From Moniliella sp. 'wahieum' (lineage: Eukaryota > Basidiomycota > Moniliellomycetes > Moniliellales > Moniliellaceae), in NCBI GenBank assembly GCA_003971905.1, contig RSEE01000076.1, positions 62,001 to 126,000 of the forward strand: a stretch of DNA of 64,000 nt. The letters are read 5' to 3'. The number at the start of each line of letters is the position of its first letter. Position 1 is the stretch's first letter. Positions 10,952 to 22,087 of this stretch are shown piece after piece. Made by a program: the position numbers and the translations under genes. Below the pieces are notes generated by a model. It saw only the letters and a program-made list of their open reading frames with translations, was not told where the DNA came from and did not search any database.

Positions 10952-11286
10952 CTACGCGCGTAGCCGGGCAAACGCGCACACGGGACAGACCCATTGCCGT
11001 CCCAGGTCTTCAAGAAAGAAGAGAGCGACGTTGCTCCTGTGGCACACGGCGCATTGGTGTGCTCGTCCTAAGGAGCGGGAGGAGGAGGTGGGGGGAGAGG
11101 GAGAGGGATAGGTTAGTGGTGCGCGCGCCGGAGAAACGTGGAACGTGAGGCGTCAGGCGTCCGGCGTCAGGCGTGAGGGTGGGGGGGAGGCAGGACACTG
11201 GGTCTCGGTACTCACACAGACAGGGGATGGCGTCTGGGGGGCGGTACCGGGTGCGAGGGGGGCCTTGGGGGTGGGGGACGCGACAT
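10952..11286 (-). CDS. Possible small two-exon zinc-ribbon protein
   Basis: Exon 1 (11216-11286) would start MSRPPPPRPPSHPVPPPRR and end at a GTGAGTACC donor. Intron 11068-11215 has a CACTAAC branch site and a CTCCTTAG acceptor. Exon 2 (10952-11067) reads HQCAVCHRSNVALFFLED, then RQWVCPVCAFARLRA and a stop. The two CxxC pairs suggest a zinc knuckle. The phases of the two exons do not match by one base, which a missing base in the C-rich first exon would explain. I recognise no family. It is supported by the splice signals and cysteine pattern only. Confidence 0.35.
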
Positions 11287-12089
11287 GGGGACGGCGGGCA
11301 CGGCGGGGATGAGGGAGATGGTGGGGTGGTGGGGTGTGGGGAGGGCAAGGTCGGGAGGGCGACGGGAAGAAGACGAATGCGCTTGGGAGCTGCCGGGCCG
11401 GTGGTGTGTTTTGGGGGTGCGAGCAGCGAGGAGATTGGGGAGGCGCACAGACAGGACTAGTGCTGCGCCCCGCTGCCCCCCCCAGCGGGCGAGTGTGCCC
11501 CCCACCGGCATGCGCGGCAGGACAAGGGCAGTGTGGGCGCCTGACGCTGGCGTGCGAATCGAGTCTGAATTTACGCCGCTGCCTCCCACTCTAACCTCTC
11601 CGAAACCGCTAGCGTCTAGTCTCTAACATCGAAGATGGCAGTCTACCCTCCCGCCGAGGCGGCCCTGGAGGCTGAACCTGTGCCAAGCAAGTGTCCTTCG
11701 TCTGTCCAGTGCGCTACTTGAATCCATCCTGTGTCTTCGCCGAGCAGATGAGTAGATTGCTGCTCCCGCCGTGGGTGTGCATTGCATCGCATCCTCGCCT
11801 TGTGCCACACCCAGCGCATTGTCCGTCCGACGGCCGCTCGTAGCGAACCCAACACATCCAACACACTGGTCTCAGGGAAAGCAGCCCAGACGGTGGGGAG
11901 GCAGCCAGCACGTCCCCAGCCTGCCGTAGTCTGCCAGCTGCTCCCGATACCATGCCGTGCGCGCCTCGGGCGCAGCACAGCGCACTGTCCGGAGTAGTGG
12001 GCGGGAGCCAGGGAAGCGGAAAGCGGGGAGTGGGAATCGGGAAGCGAAGCGAGAAAGCACCAATGCAATGCAACGCAATTTCTCCTTTG
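11287..12089. other. Spacer between the zinc-ribbon candidate and SAP
   Basis: About 800 bp. The first 350 bp are G-rich and may be promoter or leader of the minus-strand candidate gene. The remainder is the 3' side of the SAP gene. No further gene is supported. Confidence 0.5.
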
Positions 12090-15000
12090 TTACTGGGTAC
12101 TTGCGGCTACCTCTTGGCCCGAGGCAGGCGATTCCTTGTCCTCAACAGCGTCCTCTGTCTCTTGTGCTGCCTTCGTTTCTTTCGCCGGTTGTGCCACTTG
12201 AGATGACACACCGGGGGCTTGCCCAGACTCGCTACTCGTCCTCCGCTCGGGCGCACCCGGTGATGCACCCGCATGCTCACCCAACTGCCCCTCGGCCAGC
12301 GCCAGCGCCACATCGTCCAACGGCACTTCCACCCGCGTAGGTTCCAATGCCACGTCCAGGGTACGCACCAATCTGGACCGGGAGTACCTACCTCTTCCTC
12401 CTCCACCATCCGTGTCGAGTTCAGATCGACGCCCGGACCGAGCGGCGGGCCGGGTCAGCAGCCAACTCCAAGCTTCCTGCTGAAGACGTTGACGAAGCCG
12501 AAGAAGGGTCGGCGATGGTGCTGATGGTGACGGGGGGGGGTACCAACGCGGACCGAGATCCAGTAGCAGTGGCGAAAGTGGAGCCCGGCTCCCCGACCCG
12601 TCCCGCGTCATAACAACGGCGAGCTTTGAAGGCGCTGGTGCGGTCCCGGTCCCGGTGCCACCGTGCCCGTTCCCGCTGGACCCCGAATCAGAGGAAGAAA
12701 CCGCAGGCGGAACGGAAGAGATGGCTACTGTGCGCCGGACCACTTTCCTCCTCCCCGCCCAGCCGAGGGTGGTGTTGTGGTGGTCATGGTCTCGGAGGGG
12801 AATGGTACTCGGTGGTCCAAGTGGACCCGGGACCATCGGCAAAGGGATCTTCTGCCACATCGGCTTCCCGGTGTACCTGTGAACGGGCCCCAATCGTTCA
12901 AATCCTTCACCTTCGCCCCCCGCCCGGCGCTGGCGCCGACTGGAACTCGTCAACCCAAACCCATCGTCGTCGTCGTCGTCAAACCCGGTAGGTGGACCGG
13001 CTCGGGCAGTGGTAGGATCAGATTTGGTTCCAGCCCACGCTTGCGGCCACGCATGATCCTCGTCCGAATCATCGTCGTCGCCCCCACCTCGAATCTGGGC
13101 CGAGAGGTAATTGGCAAACGACGAAGATTCCTGTCCGCCCGACGGGTCCAAGCCCAACCCACTTGATACCTCGCCAAATCCAGACTCACCAAACCCCGAC
13201 CGGTCCACCCGGTCTTCTTCACCACCACCTTCGCCGCCTCCACCGACCGCGCCGAGCGGATTGGTTTCCCGCGCCCGTGCTTCGCGCAGCGATGCGACCA
13301 ACTGCTCCCACGCCTGATGCTTCGAGGCGGGCGATTGGGCCCAGAGAGGCGCAGCCAAGGAACCAGGGTACCGCTCCAACACTTTACTTACTTCTCTCGG
13401 CAATCAAGCTGAGATGACCCATGAACCCTAACCGCACTTTGCCCGGTTCGGCTTCCGAGGCGGCATTGAGTTGGTACCCCTGCACGATTGACCCACACAG
13501 GTCGCCGCGTTGAAACACGTCACGCGTGAGCAGGTGGTTGTACCCCCGCCTTGTCCCGGCTGAGGCAGAGGCAGAGGCAGAAGCAGAGGCAGAGGGAGAT
13601 GGAGAGGGGGAGGGAGAGGACGGGGTAGGGGTTGGTGTGCCTTCGGCCGCCTCTGTATCGGCAAACGGGTTCGGTTCCTGTTCCTGTTCCTGTTCCTGCT
13701 CCTGCTCCGACTGCTGATCTTGCAGCTTGATCGACCCCGACGCGGCGGGGGCTGGGAAAGCACTCATCCTTCCATTGAAGCATTGTTGCAACACGTCGTA
13801 CACGACATTGTGCAAAAGTTGTTCCACGGAAACGCAAAAAAAGAGGTCGACCAGCGTGCGTACCACCCCACAGGAAATAAATCGCTCTTTAGTAAATCGC
13901 CCGGGACGAGGGAACGGGGCGGTGACGCTGCCGCAGCGGCCTGTGCAGTCTGCTGAGCGCGCCGGGCAAAGTCCTCAAGCAGCGACCTAACGTCCTTCCC
14001 TTGTGGCACTTCTGAAGCCACTTGCCCTGTTTGGGGCGTAGGCGTCGGCACTTCCTCAGCCACGGGCTTAACACGCTCGGCAGGTTCAGCTTCTTCCTCC
14101 ACGTCCGGCTCGCTGCTTTGCAACGCAACGCACGCAGTGCCTGGAACCCATCCAGACCGCCCATCAGCGTGCCATGACGAATATCGTAGGTGGGGCCAGT
14201 ACCAGGGGGTCGATTGAGAAGAGCCATATTGGAACAATGCAGTAGCTCAGCGTACAGCTCGCATACGCGATACCGATCCACCGTCAGCGGGAAGATGGAA
14301 CCGACAGTGGTGTGTAGCGCGTGTTCCGAATCGGGAGCGAGGAGGAGTCGTTGTAAGTCGGGCATGCGGTGCGAAAGGGAACACAAGAGTGGGCCCAGGT
14401 GCACAATCCCGGCCTTGTGGGACAGAGCGTGGATCTCACCTTCCATCACGGCCAGCTCCTCGGGACCAGCACCTCTTCTGCTTCGCCCCCCGACGTAGAT
14501 GCCGTCGACGCCGTCTCGGGCGCTTGGACAGCACCGGCCTGTTTCTTGGCGACGCGCTGGTCGTCGAGCTCCTGCTGTTTCTGGAGCAACGCTTGCCGAA
14601 GCGCATGGAAGAGGTGCTGCTCAAAGTAGTCCGAGTTGTTCTTGCGAATCAACTCAATGATGATCCCAATGCACGTCGTTAACGCACTGCTCTTTGTTTC
14701 GGCTGTCTTGGCCACCTGGGCGCTTGGGGCGGACCCGAGGCACAGCTGCCGCACCAGGAGAGGACGAAGCAAAGTCCCCTCCCAAGCCCGCCATAGCCAA
14801 CGGAGCATCGCGGTTGGGAGAACCGGCGACCGAGTGGGTGCCGAGGCAGAGGGGGCACTGGCAAAGTACCCAGATAACTGCGCCTCGGACGAGGGCGTGT
14901 CAAGTGGGTTGAGCGGGAGCGGGATGGCTTCCTCTTGCTCCTCTTGCACTTCTTCTTGCTCTTGCTGCGCTTGCCTTCGCCCCGCTCTGAGGAGACGTAG

Positions 15001-16356
15001 ACGTAGCGTGGGCGTAGGCGGGGGGAGATCCTGCTCTTGCTGCTCGTCAAACATGAGTGTGATCAGTTGATCGACAACCGGTTGCGACGCCAAATCGCGC
15101 ACCAACGCGTTGCTCACCCGTCCGACTCGGTTCCCAACGAAGCATCGGTTCCGTCGGACGCTACGATTTGGGGCGGGGCAACCCCCCCGCGCGGCCGCGC
15201 CGCCTGTCAACGGCGGCGCCGAAAGTGAGATGACCGTCTTGAGCAGTTCCGCCACATTGTTGCATCTCGACGGAATGGCTCGACGAGAAGCAACCAGACA
15301 CGAACCAACCGGTGCTCCGAAAGCCAATCAATAATCCCATGTCCTTCCGCCGTTTGGTCCGAGGCGATAATGCGGTACAGCAGATCGACCACCGCGGGCG
15401 TCTCCGCATGTGCGGCAAAGCGTTCGACAATGTACGGCTGGGCTTGGAGGAACGCGAGGAACTGAATGCAGGCAAACACAAAAGCACACAAAATGGGTCA
15501 GTAGGGTTCCTTTTTCTTTCGTTTTCCCCATTCCTTTATTCTCCTCTTCTTCCGCAGCCGATCGCCGTGAGCCACCCATTGGAGCGGAATCAAGCACGTA
15601 CCTCACGCGGCCGTTTTTCCAACAGATACACGTTCACCTTGGCCCAGTAGCCTGCGAGGACGTTGGGCCCCGGACCTAGTACAGCAGGGGGATGCGAAGG
15701 CGAATGCGGATGCGAAGCTGAATGCGAATGCGAATGCGAATGCGGATGGGGATGCGGATGCGGTTGTGGATGCGAAGGCAAATGTGAATGCGATCCCGAT
15801 GCGTCTGCAGGAGCGTCGGCTGGCGGACTCTGCGGCGGAGAGGGGGAGGGAAGGTGGGTGCATGGGGGGACGGGTGGAGCGGACGCTTGACACTGGCGGC
15901 AAATAGGGGATGCTGGTGGAAAGGGAGCGGGGGCTGAGGGTGGCGGGGCGCAAAGTCCAACAAGCTGTTCCAAAAGGGCACCAGCGTCGTGTCGGGGTGG
16001 GCAAAAAGGGCGGTGAGGACGGGGAGCACGTCGCTGGTCAGCAGCTCGGCGGCGAGGTAGGGGTACTTGAAGTGCACCTTCTCCTGCCACTGGGCATGCG
16101 CATCGTCCGTGGCCGAGGGCAGGGGCGGGTCGGTGGCGGCGACAGCGGGGGGGGCGGGGACGTGGGCCTGGCCGACGACGTGGGCGAGCAGGCGGCGGAG
16201 GCGGGGGGGCTGGGCGAGGAAGGCGGCGAGCTTGCTGTTCTGGGCCTTGGCCTCCTGGAGGACGTCGGGCTCGTCGAGGACAAGCTCGAGGGTGACGTCG
16301 GGCTGCTCCAGGACGGCGTCGAGGGTGGAGGCGGTGGCGAAGCCGTTCCAGTACAT
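12090..16356 (-). CDS. SIT4/PP6 phosphatase-associated SAP-family protein
   Basis: Regulatory subunit family of SIT4/PP6 phosphatases (yeast SAP155/185/190, human PP6R), which target the phosphatase in cell-cycle and TOR-linked control. The N-terminus reads MYWNGF, then DVTLELVLDEPDVLQEAKAQ, then YPYLAAELLTSDVL, as in the family. The middle has YIVERFAAHAETPAVVDLLY and TTCIGIIIELIRKNNSDYF. Next come VVYDVLQQCFNGRM, an insert of repeated Gln-Glu and Ala-Ser units (13540-13710) and KVLERYPGSL. The acidic/Pro-rich C-terminus ends at TAA 12090-12092. One intron is clear (15462-15601; GTACGT donor). Several single-base frame breaks are bridged, for example near 13390 and 15265. The start is the only ATG giving the conserved N-terminus. 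Confidence 0.88.
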
Positions 16357-16689
16357 GGTGCGGATGGAGGGGGGCGTGGTCGCGGCGGGCGGGCGAGCAT
16401 GGCTGGATGCTTGCGCCGCCAGCGGGTTATCAGACGGGGGGGCTTTAGCTAATCGCGTGGCTCGTGGCCACGTGTCGGGGCAACCCTAGCTCAAGCAACC
16501 CTAGCACTGGGCACGCAGCGCTGCTCTGCTGTCCACTACGCCGCTCCTGGTCCTATCGCCTGTCCAGCCCATAGCATCAAACCGCACGCGGCATCCATTC
16601 CATTGCACCCCAAATGAGCAGCGAGCACCACGGCGATTGCCATCGCCATAGCCATCGCCATCGCCATAGCCATCGCCTTCGCCTTCGCC
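16357..16689. other. Spacer with a GCCATC repeat
   Basis: Short same-strand spacer between KH-protein stop and SAP start. A run of GCCATC/GCCATA hexamers (about 16637-16680) lies directly downstream of the KH gene's stop, probably in its 3' UTR. No gene is seen. Confidence 0.6.
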
Positions 16690-17683
16690 CTACTGCGCAT
16701 TCTGCAGCCGGTGCCGCTCATCCTCCACCCGCGCATGCAGCATGTTGACCGCAATCGCAATGTTCGCCGGCGGGCCCGTCACAGTGACCAGCCGCTCCGT
16801 CCCGCCCGCCGGGTCCGAGATCTTGATGTGCGTGCCCGACGCCTGGCGGATCTCATTGATCTTCGACCCGCCCTTGCCGATCACCGAGCCGACCAGGTCG
16901 TCCGGGATGAAGATCTGCTGCGTCTGGCTGCCGGCCGGCAGCGCGGCCGCCGTCGGCGCTCCGGGCGCCATGCCATACGGCGCCGCCGGCGCCGCACCCG
17001 CCGGGGCACCGGGGAAATACGCGTTGGCGTACGGCGCGCCTGCGCCCGCGCCCGGGCGGTAGGCCAAGTTGCTCGACGCTCCGCGTTCCTGGTTCTCTGC
17101 CAGAACCAGACCGACGTAGTACACGGCAATGTGCACCGCGTCGGCAACGCCGGTAATGGACAGCATCCGTTCCGTCGATCCGGCCAGCATCGCTCGCTCG
17201 CCAGCTTGCAGACGCGCGCCGACGCTTCTTGGATCTCCTTGATCTTGGTGCCGGCCTTGCCAATCACCGAGCCCATGCGCGAGTTGGGCACGATGAAACG
17301 GAGCGTGTACGCGCGCGAGCCCGGCAGCGACGGCTGCATAAACGGCTCATCGTTCACGCGGCGCACCACCAACCCGAACGCGCGGCTGACCGCGTCGAGC
17401 GGGCCCGAGACGGTGAGGATGCGCTCCGGGTTTTGCGGGAGCGGAGGCGAGATGGTCAGACGCGCTCCGCTCTCCTGGCGGATCTCAGTGATGTCTTGCC
17501 GCCCTTGCCAATGATCACGGACGCGTCGGGAGAGAGAACGAGAGCGCGAAGCTGGACGTTGACCGACGGCATCGCAGCCTCTCCGGACTCGGGAGCAGGC
17601 GCGTCCGGCGCGCCGGCGGCAGGGTCGACGACCATGGCCTCAGCGGGGTCGGTGCTGACGAGGTCGGGGGTGACGGTGGACAT
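16690..17683 (-). CDS. Three-KH-domain RNA-binding protein (PBP2/HEK2/Rnc1-like)
   Basis: Poly(C)-binding-type protein that probably binds mRNA; yeast PBP2/HEK2 and S. pombe Rnc1 have the same design. KH1 shows SVIIGKGGK, KH2 shows GSVIGKAGTKIKEIQEAS and KH3 shows GSVIGKGGSKINEIRQAS, each the GxxG loop signature. An Ala/Gly/Pro-rich linker separates KH2 and KH3. It starts MSTVTPDLVSTDP (17681-17683) and stops at 16690. Two missing bases are needed, one right after the KH1 GxxG loop (near 17492) and one near 17223. After correction it is about 330 residues. No intron is needed. It is divergent from the CoA-binding gene across 433 bp. Confidence 0.9.
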
Positions 17684-18116
17684 GGTGGGGGGGGTGGGGT
17701 GGGGGATGGAGGTGGGAGTGGGGATGGGGTGGGAGTGGGAGTGGGGGAGAAGGGAGGAAAGGGGAGGAAGGGAGGGAGAAAGGAGGACGGGAAGGAGGAG
17801 GAGGGAGGTGTGGGTGCGGCGGTGTGTGCGCTGGCCTCGGGGGGTGGTGGGGGGGCAGTTGTTCTTGGCTGCCGGAAACGCGGCCAACCTTCCTTGGCTG
17901 CTGACGTACGCAGGGTCTTCGGGCGGAATGTGTGCGCGTTTTCGAAAGCGGAAAGAAGGTTGAACGTTCATATGTGCGTTGCTAGCGAATACCCCGCACT
18001 GGTATTGCTGGCTGTATGATGGCGTGCTTCGCCACCGACCCCACCGTCTCCCTTTTCCCCATCGTCTCCAATTCCCCCCCACCCCCATCCCCACCCACCA
18101 TCCCCATCCATCCCCC
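17684..18116. promoter_or_regulatory. Divergent promoter region, KH gene and CoA-binding gene
   Basis: 433 bp between two divergent start codons. Both start sides are strongly pyrimidine-rich on their sense strands, as in highly expressed fungal genes. No TATA box is evident. Confidence 0.5.
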
Positions 18117-18631
18117 ATGTCGAGTCCAGCCGCATTCAAGGCACGTCCCCATCCAGCCTGCGCGGCCCGACGCCTCTGCCCCCCGTACTGATGCCCGCCT
18201 TTCCCGCAGACCTTCCTGGCCCAAGACGCATTTGCCGTCGTGGGAGCCAGCTCGGACCAGAGCAAGTTTGGCAACAAGCTGGTCAAGTGGTACGCACAGC
18301 GCAACCTGCCTGTCACGCCTATCAATCCCACCGCTTCCCAGATCGAAGGTTTGACCGTCGCGCCCAACCTGCTTTCTCTCCCGCCCCCTGGCCCTAGCAA
18401 GACAGCCATCAGCATCGTCACTCCGCCCGCGTTTCGCTAGCCACGGCACGGCAGGCGCTGCTCGACCTCAACGTGCCTGCCATATGGCTCCAGCCGGGCG
18501 CGGAAGACGCGGCGTTTGTCGCGTGGGCACGCTCCTTGGCCCCCGAGCTGCAGGAACGCATCATTTATGGAGGACCATGCGTCCTGCGCGATGCCGATGC
18601 GTTCCGGGCGGGCGATAGTACCAAACTTTGA
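18117..18631 (+). CDS. CoA-binding-domain protein (YccU-like)
   Basis: Single Rossmann-type CoA_binding domain protein; the substrate is unknown. Exon 1 (18117-18140) encodes MSSPAAFK. Exon 2 (from 18210) continues TFLAQDAFAVVGASSDQSKF, with the nucleotide-binding VVGAS motif, then YAQRNLPVTPINPT and, after a break near 18435, NVPAIWLQPGAEDAAFVAWA and the end STKL. The only intron that joins them in frame starts GCACGT, so this is a GC-AG intron (18141-18209, 69 nt). One missing G is bridged. About 148 residues, the usual size for this family. Confidence 0.85.
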
Positions 18632-18779
18632 GCGAGGAGGGGAGGGGCTTTCTATGGACAATACATGTACAACACAGACAGAGCAGGCAGACGGAATGCA
18701 TTCATCGTATGCTTGGTACGGTACTGCCGCATTCGGCACAACGAGAGGTTAGGCCTTAGGAGAGCCATCTTTGCCCCGC

Positions 18780-20529
18780 TCACTGTTCGGACAACAGGGC
18801 TTGGTGGCCTTCTGCGTCCGAGGGAGCCACCCGAGCAGCCCGACCCGAGGAGAGGATGCGGTAGGTGCGCCCGCGCCACTGGACTGCAACGCAGAGACAT
18901 ATGATGTACAGGTGTGAGAAGAACGGTCGAAGCAACAAAGAACCAGTCTGGCAGAAGAGAGAGAAGAGAAGAGGACAAGAGGACCAACAAGGACGACGTA
19001 CCTGTGCTTCCGGCCATGGCCCACAGCCAAATTGGAAACGACAACAGTTCCCGCAGCCCCCACGCCAACGTAAACCGAACTTGCTCTTCCGGGCCAAGCG
19101 GGGTGCCGCCTTGCATGGCAAAGAGGACCTGTCGATCCACCGCATGCCACAGACCAAAGTGCACAAGGTAAAATAATGTTGTCCACCACCCACTTGCTCC
19201 GGCGCCAAGCAGCGGGGCCACAATAAAGTGCCGGAACGCCACTGCGCCCAACACGCCTGCCCAAACTGACTCGGTCAACGGTTCCACCAACGTGGCCGCC
19301 ATGACCATGTGCTTCCGTACCCGGATCCACCGCATTCGCCGCGCCGCGTATTCCCCCAGCGACCGAATGTCCCCTACGGCCGTGTGCGCCACATCGCCGG
19401 GCTCACGCGGTGCGCAAGGTGAACCGGATCGGACCATAACGACAGAGCAAGCATGTTGTCTTCAGCGAGGTAAATCCCAAACCGAGCCAAGGCGCGGGCA
19501 CTACCTTGTACCACGGAGCCCGTGCCCGTACCAGGACCCAGGTCGGTGGGCAAAGTAGTGGGGTCAGGAACGGAGGCACGAGCATGCGCCTCGTCCGTTG
19601 CAGTAATCGGCTCCGCTGCTAGGTAGAAGCAAATGCCGACGAACCAATTGCGCCCGCTTCGCCTCGCGAGCCCGAAGCGTCCACGCCAAAGTACGTGTCG
19701 GGCACGCGAGCCAGGTCGGAACGGCGGTAGAGTTGGACTTGCCCATGACGCACGAGTCGACGGCGAGAGCGTTGATGGCCAAGTACATTTTAGCGTGGGT
19801 GGTGGAGAGAAAGACACGTTCGACTTGGGACCCCCAATTGGGACCCGGCCGAACAGCAAGGGGGACATGTGCACCAGTCCTACACGTGGGCTGTGCGGCG
19901 ACCGACCCATCCATGCCGGTGGAGGTTTCGGCGTGGGCATCAGCAACTCTGCACCGCTCGCCCTGCTGCCCCGGGCGGAAGCCACACTTGGCTGTCCACC
20001 ACCCAGATCAGATCAAACGAAGCTTGGGCATAGGCGCGGACCAAGTTGTTGATCTTGGGATTGACCCCAGCCTGCTCGTCGCCCACAATCACTGTGCTCT
20101 TCACGTCAGGGTAGCGTGCTCGTACGTCCTGCGCCACCCGATACGCAGGGTCCGACGCATCGGCCACACTCATCAGAATCTCGTACCGCGACCGGGGGTA
20201 TTCCTGCTCAAACATCGAGCTCAGGTTGGCATCCAGGTTGGCATCGTGTCCGGCCAGAGGACGCAGGACGCTGAGCCCAGGAGTGACAGGCCGCGCGGGG
20301 GAAGGGATGAGACCCTCTGGGCCAGCCGAAAAGAAGGAAGGCACACGGCTGCCGTTGCCTTGGTCGGATGTGTCCTGGTCGGGTCGTCGGTGTAGGACAG
20401 AGGCGAGCGCTCCAAGGGCGGGAGGAAGAGCTTGCGCGCGACAGCCAGGCCGGTCAAGCAAACCGTCCAAATGGCCACGTACCACCCCAGGCTTGCCGCT
20501 GCAAACAGCGCCCAAAGCGTGACGGCCAT
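18780..20529 (-). CDS. Ceramide glucosyltransferase (glucosylceramide synthase)
   Basis: GT21 enzyme that transfers glucose from UDP-glucose to ceramide at the Golgi/ER membrane, making fungal glucosylceramide. An N-terminal membrane segment begins MAVTLWALFAAASLGWYVA. The conserved parts follow: PGLSVLRPL-like block, VGDEQAGVNPKINNL, the D2 motif IWVVDSQVW and the RRMRW motif (Q/RxxRW type) followed by IRVRKH. Next come membrane segments and, after intron 18884-19001 (118 nt, GTACGT donor), the tail WRGRTYRILSSGR. About 540 residues, as in other fungi. Frame breaks near 20280, 19960, 19640 and 19430 fit missing bases. Confidence 0.9.
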
Positions 20530-21329
20530 TGGCGCTCGCGGGGAGGCGCGGGATCAGAGGGACAGGCGGTGGTGCTGCCAGCAAAACGCCGGCTGCTGCG
20601 CTGAGACGGAGCGCACGGAGCGCTGAGGTTCCGACAGCCGTCGGGGCTACTAAGTGCTGCATGGACGGGGCATTGATCATTTCACATTTCGAGTACCTGG
20701 CGTCCTGGCCCCCTGACGGAAGCTTCACGTGGAACCGAACAAGGCTAGGACTGCTGGTCGGGGTCCTCAACTGGCGCTTTCTCCTGGCTACCTGCACCTA
20801 CGTCTCTCCACCATTCAGCAGCAATCGCAGCAGCAATCGCAGCAGCAATCGCAGCAGCAATCGCAGCAGCAATAGCAACAGCAGCGGCCAATGAACGACC
20901 CGGCCATAGCCGCATGGGATTTTATGGGATTCAAGCGCATCCGCCACGCACACGCGTTCCCGGTTACGACAGAACAACCCGCGCCCGCCGATCCCACTTG
21001 AAGTTTGATCAGCACACCCAGCCATGACAGCAATCATTAATCATCTCAGCGCTGAGGCTCAGCAAGACAAAGCAAAGCAAAGCAAAGCAACGACCGCCAC
21101 ACCCTTTCTCTCTCTCTCTCTCTCTCTCTCGCCAAATTGAACGCCTTGGACAAGGATAAGAGCGAGGCAGATGGCGGTATACCCATACCCATCGAACAGG
21201 ACAACAAAACAAGAGTGCATCCGACCGCTCATACTCATGTCCATCGTGGTGAGCAGAGAGCGAAGCGGTCGCGAAGGAGGGCAGCGTGCGCCTGTGAGCC
21301 TGCGAGCCTGTGAGCCAAGGCGCACAAGC
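20530..21329. other. Spacer with two microsatellites
   Basis: 800 bp between the glucosylceramide synthase start and the UBC7 stop. It holds a 12-mer array (20818-20884), a pentamer run of AAAGC type (21067-21088) and a TC run (21110-21131). No gene is seen. Confidence 0.6.
20818..20884 (+). repeat. 12-mer tandem repeat AGCAGCAATCGC
   Basis: Five to six nearly perfect copies of a 12-base unit made of CAG and ATC steps. It lies upstream of the glucosylceramide synthase start, outside any supported coding exon. Confidence 0.85.
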
Positions 21330-22087
21330 CTAGAGACCCAACTGCTGCGCCACACTGTCCCGGATCTTCTTCTCGTATGCAGCGCGGTCGCGATACAGTT
21401 TCTAGCAGCACAGGTCAATGGTCAGTGATCAATGGTCAATGATCAGTGGTCAGTGGTGCGCGGTGGTGGCAAACCACAACACAAGGGGACGTAAGGACGT
21501 ACACAAGCATCAATGTTAGCCCGCTCTCGACGTTGGGCTCGGCAAGCATGCTAACGACACTCAGGAGGATCTTCTCGATCGACTGGACAGGCGACCAGCT
21601 CCGACGACGACTCGTACACTGCACCAAGCGTAGGGCGTAGGTTAGAAACGAAGGGCTGAGGTGAGGCGGGCAGAGTAGGGTGGAGAGGACATACTGTTAG
21701 GGTCATCGCCCGCAGCGTGCAGGATACTGATGCACACAGTCCCGTTGGCGTAGACTGGGTAGAGCAGGGGGCAGGTGTCAGTGCGGGTGGGGCCAAGCCA
21801 ATGTCCAACGCGGAGGAGACGTACCATTGGGGTGGAACAGCGGCGGGTCAAATACCATCTTGGGCGGTTCGAGCGGGTAGGTGGGGGAAAGAGAGGCGGG
21901 CAGGGAAAACGCCGCCCTCGTACGGCGTATCGTCGGGCCCTGGCACGAGCGCCTCCCACTCGAGGTAGTTGTCCTCGCTCACAGGACCGGCGACCACCAC
22001 GGCATCGGGGTCGGAGGAGAGCTGCTTGTACTCGATCATAAGCCGCTTGACAGCGGCGCTGGACACGCCGCGCGTAGGATTGTACAT
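21330..22087 (-). CDS. UBC7: Ubiquitin-conjugating enzyme E2, UBC7/UBE2G2 type
   Basis: E2 of ER-associated degradation, normally paired with HRD1 and DOA10-type ligases and anchored by CUE1. The start [20 protein letters not shown] is followed by [11 protein letters not shown]. The active site [10 protein letters not shown] is followed by GDDPN, the longer acidic loop typical of UBC7. Then come [19 protein letters not shown] and AEPNVESG, and the last exon runs from about 21401 to TAG 21330 ([19 protein letters not shown]...LGL). At least three introns split it (about 21875, 21700 and 21500). The length of about 165 residues fits the family. Some exon borders are not certain. Confidence 0.88.
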
